This document shows positions 15,399 through 22,395 of a stretch of 64,000 nt of DNA, piece by piece. The stretch is taken from NCBI GenBank assembly GCA_017792345.1, contig CP051228.1, forward strand, positions 3,626,148 through 3,690,147. Reading direction: 5' to 3'. The DNA is from Mesoflavibacter sp. GTDB taxonomy: Bacteria > Pseudomonadota > Alphaproteobacteria > UBA8366 > Aestuariispiraceae. The notes under the pieces are model-generated. The model saw nothing but the letters and a program-made list of their open reading frames with translations, was not told where the DNA came from and made no database searches. Made by a program: the position numbers and the translations under genes. Each line of letters starts with the position of its first letter. The first letter of the stretch is position 1.

Positions 15399-17385
15399 CC
15401 CCTACCGCCATGTCTTTCAGCCGATCCAGGTCGGGACGCATACGCTGCCCAACCGCATCGTCATGGGATCGATGCATACCGGCTTGGAGGAGCGTGACGA
15501 CGGGGTCGAGCGCCTGGCCGCCTTTTATGGCGAACGCGCAGAACAGGGCTGTGCCCTGATCGTTACCGGCGGATTCTCGGTGAATGAGGCCGGGAAGCTG
15601 AACGCCCATGCCGCCAGTTTCGATACGACGGAAATGGCTGAGGCGCACCGGCCGGTGCCTGCCGCGGTCCATGTCCATGGCGGGCGCATCCTGCTGCAGT
15701 TGCTGCATGCCGGGCGCTATAGCTATCATTCCAAACTGGTCGCGCCGTCGCCGATCCGCGCGCCGATCAACAAGAATACGCCGCGCGAAATGACGGATCA
15801 GGAGATCGAACAGACTGTCCAGGATTTCGTGACATCGTCGGTACTGGCGCGGGACGCGGGGTATGACGGTGTCGAAATCATGGGGTCCGAAGGCTACTTG
15901 ATCAACGAGTTCACGGCGCCTTGTACCAACCACCGCACCGACCGCTGGGGCGGGTCGTTCGAGAACCGCATCCGGTTTCCGCTGGAGATCGTGAAAGCCG
16001 TGCGCGCCGCGCTGGGGCCGGACTTCATCATCATGTACCGGTTGTCGGTCCTGGACATCGTCGATGGGGGAAGCCCTTTGTCCGAAGTGCGGGATCTGGC
16101 ACAGCGGATTGAGGATGCGGGTGCGGATGTGATCAATTCCGGCATCGGCTGGCATGAGGCGCGGGTGCCGACCATCGCCCAGGCCGTGCCGCGCGCAGGC
16201 TTTGCCTGGGCGACGGCGCGGGTGCGCGACGCTTTGAAAGCGATCCCGATCGTCGCGGTGAACCGAATCAACGCCCCAGAGACCGCTGAAGCGATCCTTG
16301 CGAAGGGCGAGGCCGACATGGTCAGCATGGCGCGGCCCTTCCTGGCCGATCCGGCTTTCGTGTCGAAATCGGCATCCGGCCGCGCCGACCGGATCAATAC
16401 CTGCATTGCCTGCAACCAGGCCTGCCTGGACAATTACTTCGAAGGCAAGGTGTCGTCCTGCCTGGTCAATCCGCGCGCCTGTAATGAAACCCTGATGGGC
16501 CTTCCGCCAGCGAAACAGGCGAAGAAGGTGGCCGTCGTCGGGGCCGGACCGGCGGGCCTGTCGGCGGCGGAAACCTTGGCTGCGCGGGGGCATGCGGTCA
16601 CGCTGTTCGAAGGCAACGGGCATATCGGCGGGCAATTCGCTCTGGCGCGCGCGATCCCGGGCAAGCAGGAATTCGACGAGACCCTGCGCTATTTCTCCGG
16701 GCGCCTCGCGGAGCTGTCGGTCGATCTGAAGCTGAACACCCGCGTGACGGCGGAGGGGTTGAAACAGTTCGATGCGGTCGTGCTCGCGACCGGCGTCGTG
16801 CCGCGTATCCCGGATATCGATGGCGTCGATCATCCCAGCGTCATGACATATGCCGACCTTTTGTCCGGCGCGCGCGATCCCGGCATGCGGGTGGCGGTGG
16901 TCGGGGCCGGCGGCATCGGCGTCGATGTTTCCGTCTTCCTGACGGAGGAGAAATCGGACTCCCACATGGATCCGGTGGCTTTTCGCCGGCATTGGGGCGT
17001 CGATGAACCTGCGGAAAACCCGCCGCCACCGCGAGAAATCACGCTGCTGCAGCGCCGCCCCGGCAAGATGGGAATCGGCCCGGGCCGGACGACCGGCTGG
17101 GTGCACCGGTTGACCCTGGGCAAGGCGCGGGTCGAAATGATTCCGGAAGTGACCTACGAGCGTATCGACGACCGGGGCCTGACGATCTCGGCGGGGGGAG
17201 AACGGCGCGTGATCGCCTGCGATTCCATCGTCCTCTGCGCGGGGCAGGAATCGGTGACCGACCTTCAGGCACCGCTGACGGCGATGGGGCTGCCGGTGCA
17301 TGTGATCGGCGGGGCCAAGCTGGCCGCAGAGGTCGATGCCGAACGCGCGATCCGCGAAGGCATGATGGTGGCGCTGGAAGTCTAA
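15388..17385 (+). CDS. 2,4-dienoyl-CoA reductase-like FMN/FAD/4Fe-4S oxidoreductase
   Basis: A 665-residue enzyme with the FadH layout: an N-terminal FMN-binding old-yellow-enzyme barrel (about 1-340, HAGRYSYHSK and EIMGSEGYLINEF), a Cys cluster C-x2-C-x3-C-x11-C (CIACNQAC ... SSC) for a 4Fe-4S centre, and a C-terminal FAD/NAD(P) domain opening VAVVGAGPAGLSAAE with a second GxGxxG in VVGAGGIGVD. FadH removes double bonds from 2,4-dienoyl-CoA. As last gene of the BoxR-like operon it could reduce a dienoyl-CoA made from an aromatic ring. The stop overlaps the convergent AbrB-type gene by 4 bp. Confidence 0.92.
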   Translation: MLNNPYRHVFQPIQVGTHTLPNRIVMGSMHTGLEERDDGVERLAAFYGERAEQGCALIVTGGFSVNEAGKLNAHAASFDTTEMAEAHRPVPAAVHVHGGRILLQLLHAGRYSYHSKLVAPSPIRAPINKNTPREMTDQEIEQTVQDFVTSSVLARDAGYDGVEIMGSEGYLINEFTAPCTNHRTDRWGGSFENRIRFPLEIVKAVRAALGPDFIIMYRLSVLDIVDGGSPLSEVRDLAQRIEDAGADVINSGIGWHEARVPTIAQAVPRAGFAWATARVRDALKAIPIVAVNRINAPETAEAILAKGEADMVSMARPFLADPAFVSKSASGRADRINTCIACNQACLDNYFEGKVSSCLVNPRACNETLMGLPPAKQAKKVAVVGAGPAGLSAAETLAARGHAVTLFEGNGHIGGQFALARAIPGKQEFDETLRYFSGRLAELSVDLKLNTRVTAEGLKQFDAVVLATGVVPRIPDIDGVDHPSVMTYADLLSGARDPGMRVAVVGAGGIGVDVSVFLTEEKSDSHMDPVAFRRHWGVDEPAENPPPPREITLLQRRPGKMGIGPGRTTGWVHRLTLGKARVEMIPEVTYERIDDRGLTISAGGERRVIACDSIVLCAGQESVTDLQAPLTAMGLPVHVIGGAKLAAEVDAERAIREGMMVALEV

Positions 17386-18455
17386 CCGTCAGGTGGCGGC
17401 GGCTGCGCTGAATCGCCGGCAAACTTGCGGTAGGCCAACGGCGCGGCGATCACGACATAGATGATGCGTACCACGTGATGGGTTGCGACGAAGGCCACGT
17501 CGACCCCCAGTGCCAGGGCGACAAGGCTCATTTCCGCGAGGCCGCCCGGCGCATAGGCCAGCACGGCGCTTTCGACCGGAATATCCCCGGCAACATGGAC
17601 GATCAGCGCGAAGGCGCCGGTGACGGCCAGCAGGATCGCGGTAGATCCGACGCTCATCAGAATAACGCGCAGGACCTCGGCGCGCGCCGTGCCCGCGAAG
17701 CGGCAGCCGATGATGGTGCCCATGACCCATTGCGCCGTATTCACGATCAGCATCGGCGGCTGCGCGGACGTAACCCCGCTGAGATGCAGGGTCGCGCTGG
17801 CAATCATCGGTCCTACCAGCATGGGGGCGGGAATTTTCAGCTTCTTGGCGATCGGCAGGCCCAGGGTGCAAAGTCCCAGCAGCACGTAATCCCGCAAGGC
17901 TACATCGCCTAACCCCACGCCGAAGCGTGACCGGTCCGTCATGTCGATTTCCGAGGTCAGCCGGAAAAGGACCGGGATGGTCAGGACGGTCAGCAGGACG
18001 CGGCTGGCATGGGTCAGGACGATGCGCCGGTCGTCGCCGCCCATCTCTTTCCCGACGATCATCATTTCGTTCAGCCCGCCCGGCATGGCCGCGAAATAGG
18101 CGGTGGGCCGGTCGTAACCCGCGATGCGTCGGAAAAAGGGATAGCAGCAGGCGCCGCCGACGGCGACATAGACCGCCAGCAGGCTGAGGCTGATCGCCCA
18201 TTGTCCGGCCCGGTCCAGCATTTCCGGCGTGAAGCCGGAACCCAGCATGACGCCCAGCACGGTGACCATCAACGGCCGCAGCGGCATCGGTCCCTTCACC
18301 GGCGCGCCGAAGACCGACGCGATGGTGCAGACGATCATCGGCCCCAGCATCCAGGGCAGGGGAATCGTGAGCTTGTCGGCAACAAAACCGCCGGCCGCCC
18401 CCAGACCGAGCGCAAGCGCGATCTTGGGCAGGGAATCCAGGGAAGGCAGGGTCAT
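17382..18455 (-). CDS. AbrB family membrane protein
   Basis: A 357-residue integral membrane protein with about ten hydrophobic segments and the internal duplication of the AbrB family (Pfam AbrB, unrelated to the Bacillus regulator; older databases say ammonia monooxygenase). Repeated motifs are LPWMLGPM near residue 34 and APMLVGPM in the second half, plus YAPGGLAEMSL and MPGGLNEMM. The function is unsettled; overexpression of an E. coli homologue affects aidB expression. The start at 18455 overlaps the stop of the AstE-like gene (ATGA), so the longer frame upstream was rejected. Confidence 0.85.
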   Translation of the reverse strand: MTLPSLDSLPKIALALGLGAAGGFVADKLTIPLPWMLGPMIVCTIASVFGAPVKGPMPLRPLMVTVLGVMLGSGFTPEMLDRAGQWAISLSLLAVYVAVGGACCYPFFRRIAGYDRPTAYFAAMPGGLNEMMIVGKEMGGDDRRIVLTHASRVLLTVLTIPVLFRLTSEIDMTDRSRFGVGLGDVALRDYVLLGLCTLGLPIAKKLKIPAPMLVGPMIASATLHLSGVTSAQPPMLIVNTAQWVMGTIIGCRFAGTARAEVLRVILMSVGSTAILLAVTGAFALIVHVAGDIPVESAVLAYAPGGLAEMSLVALALGVDVAFVATHHVVRIIYVVIAAPLAYRKFAGDSAQPPPPDG

Positions 18456-19393
18456 GAACGCGGTATCTCTCGGGCCAGTCGCACCGCGGTTTGCCCGGGC
18501 GCGGCGCCATGGGTCGGCATGATCAGGACGCAATTGTCATAGGGCGTCAGGATAGGCCTATCGCCGTCCATGGCAATCCGCGTTCCGGCCCGGTCGATGG
18601 ATTCCAGACCCTGGAAATCGGCTGCGAATGTGAAATTGTGCGTTACCACCGTCACCACATCCGTCACCTGCAGCACCATCTGGCGCGGAGCAGGCGGTAC
18701 GGCGCCTTTCAACATGCCGAGGTGGCGCAGGAAGCGTCTGGTAATATCCCTGGCGCAATCGACGGTCGCCCGTTGCCAATGCTGGCCGCATTCCACCAGA
18801 AGAGATGTCGGGCCGGGGCCGGCGCCCGCGAATGGGGTGTAGTCGCGCATGCGACGGCCTTCCACATGACCTGCGTCCTGGACGATCGCCGCCGGTGCGC
18901 CCAGCGCCTGGGCGAGGTCCAAGGACCGTTCCGACAGTCCGGTAAGGCTCATCGGCGCGGAATAGCTGCTGGTCGAATGCAGATCCAGGAGATAGTCGAC
19001 CTCGTGCAGCAAGGGCCTGATCGCGCGGGCGCGGCGCAGTTCGATACTGTCGCCGGGACCGTCCAGCCGATCTTCCGTCCAGACCCGGTTGAAATCCTCG
19101 TCCGCGAAGCGCGATCCTTCGGGGGTCCGGCAACTGAATCCCTCATAGGCCTCGACGTTCATGAAGGCCAGGAACAGACGGCCCTTCGCAGGTCGAAACC
19201 GGCAGCGCAGCAACTCGTCCAGAATGATCGCGCCGCACAGTTCATTGCCATGGACGACCGCGGAGATCATCGCGGTCGGGCCATCGGCATCGCCTTCCAG
19301 GACTTGAACGAAGGGGATTCCGGCCGCGCCGGACTGATGGGGCGCGATATCCGGGGGGTCGATTGCGACCCGGGGGTCTTTGCGGAAATCCAT
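18452..19393 (-). CDS. Succinylglutamate desuccinylase/aspartoacylase family protein
   Basis: A 313-residue zinc carboxypeptidase-fold hydrolase. The metal ligands fit VVHGNELCG (His and Glu, about residues 48-53) and DLHSTSS (His, about 136-142), and the catalytic Glu fits LLVECGQHW. AstE and aspartoacylases cleave N-acyl amino acids. The gene is translationally coupled to the AbrB-type membrane protein downstream. With no arginine succinyltransferase genes nearby an AST-pathway role is unlikely; an N-acyl amino acid or an ectoine-like amide is a possible substrate. Confidence 0.85.
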   Translation of the reverse strand: MDFRKDPRVAIDPPDIAPHQSGAAGIPFVQVLEGDADGPTAMISAVVHGNELCGAIILDELLRCRFRPAKGRLFLAFMNVEAYEGFSCRTPEGSRFADEDFNRVWTEDRLDGPGDSIELRRARAIRPLLHEVDYLLDLHSTSSYSAPMSLTGLSERSLDLAQALGAPAAIVQDAGHVEGRRMRDYTPFAGAGPGPTSLLVECGQHWQRATVDCARDITRRFLRHLGMLKGAVPPAPRQMVLQVTDVVTVVTHNFTFAADFQGLESIDRAGTRIAMDGDRPILTPYDNCVLIMPTHGAAPGQTAVRLAREIPRS

Positions 19394-19479
19394 GACCCGA
19401 AGAGTAGAGCCCGCCCAATGGGCTTACCACTAGGCGGCTCAGGCAATCAGTTGTGACCCATTGTTGAAAAAGGAGGCGG

Positions 19480-21186
19480 CTATCGGGGCACTTCCTCCGG
19501 GAAGTATCGAAGCAAGGTCAGGATCGGATTCGGCGCCGCCTGCCCCAAGCCGCAGATGGACGCGTCCATCATCGTCTTCGACAATTGTTCCAGCAGGGGC
19601 ACGTCCCATTTCGCCAGTTCCATCAGCTTGACGGCCTTCTCCGTCCCGACGCGACAAGGCGTGCATTGACCGCAGCTTTCATCCTCGAAGAATTTCATCA
19701 GGTTCAACGCGACCGCGGGCATGTCGTCCTGGTCGGACAGGATGACAACCGCCGCCGATCCGATGAAACAGCCATGCGGCTGCAGCGTGTCGAAATCCAG
19801 CGGGATGTCGTCCATGCTGGCCGGCAGAATGCCGCCGGACGCGCCGCCGGGCAGGTATCCCTTGAAGACGTGGCCGTCGGCCATGCCGCCGCAATAGTCT
19901 TCGATCAATTGCCGGATGGTGATGCCGGCCGGGGCCAGCTTGACGCCCGGTTCCTTCACGCGGCCGGACACCGAGAAACTGCGCAGGCCCTTGCGGCCGT
20001 TCGCGCCGTGACCGGCAAACCAATCGGCGCCCTTGGTCAGGATTTCCGGGACCCAGTACAGGCTCTCCACATTGTTGACCAGGGTCGGCCGGCCGAAGAT
20101 CCCGTCCTGGGCGACGAAGGGCGGGCGGTGCCGGGGCAGGCCGCGCTTGCCTTCGATGGATTCGATCATCGCGCTTTCTTCGCCGCAGATATAGGCGCCG
20201 GCGCCGCGGCGCAGGACGATCTTGACGTGATCGGACAGGCCCGCCGCCTCGACCTTCGCGATTTCGCGCTTCAGGACGTCGATAATGTCCGGGTACTCGT
20301 CGCGCATATAGACATAGACGGTTTCCGCCTCGACCGCCCAGGCGCCGATCAGCATGCCTTCCAGAAACTGGTGCGGGCGCCGCGCCAGATAGTGATGATC
20401 CTTGATCGTACCCGGCTCGCCTTCATCGCCATTGACCGCCATCAGTCGCGGCTTGGCTTCCATGCGGACGAACTTCCACTTGCGGCCGGTCGGGAAGCCT
20501 GCGCCACCCAGACCGCGCAGATTGGCGCCTTCCAGCGTCTCGATGATCCTTTCGACTGGGGTTTCGCCGCTCAGACAGGCTTTCAGGCGCGCATAGCCGC
20601 CCTCAGCCGTATAGGCGTCGAAATCCTGATAGTCCGGGATCACGGGATGCGTATCGCGGGTTTCGATGGCGGCTTTCAATGTGTCGAAACTGGCATGCAC
20701 ATGATGCTTGTGCCCGACTTCTGCGACCGGTGCCTGGTGGCAGCGGCCCATGCAGGGCGCGCGCAGGATACGGACATCGTCGCCGGCCCATTCCTGCAGG
20801 TCGCCCATCAGTTTCTGCGCCCCCAGCATTTCGCAGGTCAGAGAATCGCAGACCCGCACCGTCAGTTCGGGCGGGGCGGGGTCGTCTTCCATCACCAGGT
20901 CGAAATGCGCGTAGAAACTGGCGACTTCGAAAACTTCCGCCATGGCCATGTTCATTTCGTCCGCCAACGCCAGAAGATGACGGGCATGCAGGCAGCCGAA
21001 ACAATCCTGAATCAGGTGCAGATGTTCGATCAGCAGGTCGCGGTCGCGCGGCGCGTCGCCCAAAAGGTCGGCGACTTCCCGCAATGCATCCGGATCGGTC
21101 TGCCGGCCTTTCGGATGCGGTGTCGTCTTGCGACGGCCGAAGCCGGGGCTCCGGAATTGGCGGACGCGGGTATCGCCGTCGGGCAT
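19480..21186 (-). CDS. NuoE-NuoF fusion (NADH dehydrogenase/formate dehydrogenase beta-like)
   Basis: A 568-residue flavoprotein joining a thioredoxin-like 2Fe-2S domain (about 25-185, with CDSLTCEMLG and APCMGRCHQAP supplying four Cys) to a NuoF-type FMN/NADH domain (about 215-560, with GLRGLGGAGFPTGRKW, NGDEGEPGT, GAGAYICGEESA and the 4Fe-4S motif SCGQCTPCRVGT). This is the architecture of FdsB and of NAD-reducing hydrogenase diaphorases. The start follows AGGAGA by six bases. No FdsA, FdhD or hydrogenase gene lies within the window, so the electron donor subunit must be elsewhere. Confidence 0.88.
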   Translation of the reverse strand: MPDGDTRVRQFRSPGFGRRKTTPHPKGRQTDPDALREVADLLGDAPRDRDLLIEHLHLIQDCFGCLHARHLLALADEMNMAMAEVFEVASFYAHFDLVMEDDPAPPELTVRVCDSLTCEMLGAQKLMGDLQEWAGDDVRILRAPCMGRCHQAPVAEVGHKHHVHASFDTLKAAIETRDTHPVIPDYQDFDAYTAEGGYARLKACLSGETPVERIIETLEGANLRGLGGAGFPTGRKWKFVRMEAKPRLMAVNGDEGEPGTIKDHHYLARRPHQFLEGMLIGAWAVEAETVYVYMRDEYPDIIDVLKREIAKVEAAGLSDHVKIVLRRGAGAYICGEESAMIESIEGKRGLPRHRPPFVAQDGIFGRPTLVNNVESLYWVPEILTKGADWFAGHGANGRKGLRSFSVSGRVKEPGVKLAPAGITIRQLIEDYCGGMADGHVFKGYLPGGASGGILPASMDDIPLDFDTLQPHGCFIGSAAVVILSDQDDMPAVALNLMKFFEDESCGQCTPCRVGTEKAVKLMELAKWDVPLLEQLSKTMMDASICGLGQAAPNPILTLLRYFPEEVPR

Positions 21187-21334
21187 AGAGACTCTCCTGC
21201 CAGTATCGAGAACGCACAGAGTGAAGACATGGGGGCGGCAGGTAAACCTGTTCCCTCATGCCAAAAGGAGCCGACCGCGACGGATCGAATCCAGTGCCGA
21301 TTTTTAACGGAAGGTAGGACGACCGTTCTGGCCG

Positions 21335-21535
21335 TTAAACGTCAATCTCTGCGTCCGCCGCGACCAGCCCGATGACGGCGGTGTCGATCAACACCTTCCC
21401 CCGGTCTTCGAAATTGACGGTCACCCGGGTTCCGACGCAGGATTGGACTTGTCCGATCCCCCAGTCCGGTGCATCGGGATGGCGGACATAGGCACCGGGC
21501 ACGAGGCCCTGTTCGCCCGTATAATCGGTGATCAT
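21335..21535 (-). CDS. DUF3553 domain protein
   Basis: A 66-residue protein forming a small beta-barrel-like domain: PGAYVRHPDAPDWGIGQVQS followed by VTVNFEDRGKVLID. This V-HP---DWG-GQVQS pattern is that of DUF3553, found as a tiny free protein in alphaproteobacteria and attached to some helicases and repair proteins, so nucleic-acid binding is possible. A strong GAGGAG site precedes the ATG. It is upstream of the NuoE-NuoF gene (148 bp) and divergent from chpT. Confidence 0.75.
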   Translation of the reverse strand: MITDYTGEQGLVPGAYVRHPDAPDWGIGQVQSCVGTRVTVNFEDRGKVLIDTAVIGLVAADAEIDV

Positions 21536-21624
21536 GGGTTTACTCGCTCCTCACGCTCAATCCGACGATCTGATTGTGCAGTGCAACAAATCATGCGTCG
21601 ATTCGAATGAAGAGGCCAGAAAAA

Positions 21625-22302
21625 ATGACGTTCGGTTCCGATATGCCCGCAGTTGCCCCTGACTCGCCAGGCCATACACCCAGTCTTGAATCCGCACTGG
21701 CGGATTTGATCGCTTCCCGGATCGCGCATGAGGTCGTTGGGCCCGTCGGTGCGATTTCCAATGGTTTGGAACTGATGGAGGAGTTGGGGGCCGACGCTGG
21801 AGAAGACGCCCTTAAACTGGTCGCGGACAGCGCACGTCAAGCTGCCGCGCGCCTGCAATTCTATCGCATGGCTTATGGCCGGTCCGGATTTGGGGTCACC
21901 AACATGGCCCAATTGCGGGCGGCGGCCACTGCGTTCTTTGACGATGCTCCGCATCACGATCTGTCCTGGCCGTTACCGCCGGTTCTCCCGACGCTCGGGG
22001 ACGGGGCAGGGCGCATTCTTCTCATCCTGACGGAATTGGCGAAAGAGTGCCTCGTGCGGGGCGGTACGATCCGGGTAGCGGTATCGGACAGCACTGTGGA
22101 GGTCGCAGCCGACGGCAAGGATTCTCATATGGAGGCGGCCCTGGCCGATGCGATCGCCGGCCGCACTGCCACCGCCGACCTGTCACCGCGCAGCGTCCAT
22201 GGCGCTTTGGCCGGAATTTTCGCCCGCGACATCGGATATGTCATCGCTGTGAAAGAACAGGGCGGAACTGTCACTTTGTCGCTTTCACGAGGCGATGGTT
22301 AA
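21625..22302 (+). CDS. chpT: Histidine phosphotransferase ChpT-like
   Basis: A 225-residue protein with the ChpT layout: a dimerising helical hairpin with the phosphoryl-accepting His35 in SRIAHEVVGPVGAISNGLELM, then a degenerate GHKL ATPase-like domain (about 90-225) without the N and G boxes needed to bind ATP. In Caulobacter ChpT passes phosphate from CckA to CtrA and CpdR. The start at 21625 is preferred because AAGAGG lies 9 nt upstream; an in-frame ATG at 21607 has no such site. It lies directly before cheA, suggesting a link between cell-cycle signalling and motility. Confidence 0.88.
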   Translation: MTFGSDMPAVAPDSPGHTPSLESALADLIASRIAHEVVGPVGAISNGLELMEELGADAGEDALKLVADSARQAAARLQFYRMAYGRSGFGVTNMAQLRAAATAFFDDAPHHDLSWPLPPVLPTLGDGAGRILLILTELAKECLVRGGTIRVAVSDSTVEVAADGKDSHMEAALADAIAGRTATADLSPRSVHGALAGIFARDIGYVIAVKEQGGTVTLSLSRGDG

Positions 22303-22318
22303 ATTCTTTCTTAACCTT
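22297..22318. promoter_or_regulatory. Inverted GGTTAA/TTAACC box before cheA
   Basis: GGTTAA at 22297-22302 and TTAACC at 22311-22316 form an inverted repeat with an 8-nt AT-rich spacer, overlapping the chpT stop codon and about 80 bp before the cheA start. The right half reads on as TTAACCTT, one base from the CtrA-type TTAACCAT motif. The pattern is seen; CtrA control is inferred from the ChpT context. Confidence 0.4.
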
Positions 22319-22395
22319 TACCGGACTACCTTTCGACTGCATGATTACGAAAGCCTGGATTCGGGGCGTATAAGGTTAGGGACTGGAGACACCGT

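Noticed and set aside
15376-17301. A 641-codon open frame opposite the FadH-like gene
   Set aside because: Shadow of the FMN/FAD oxidoreductase gene; the protein is Arg/His/Gln-rich and carries no motif.
21300-21340. TAACGG/CCGTTA inverted repeat near the DUF3553 stop as a terminator
   Set aside because: The stem is 6 bp with a long loop, and the strand being transcribed lacks a T-run after it.
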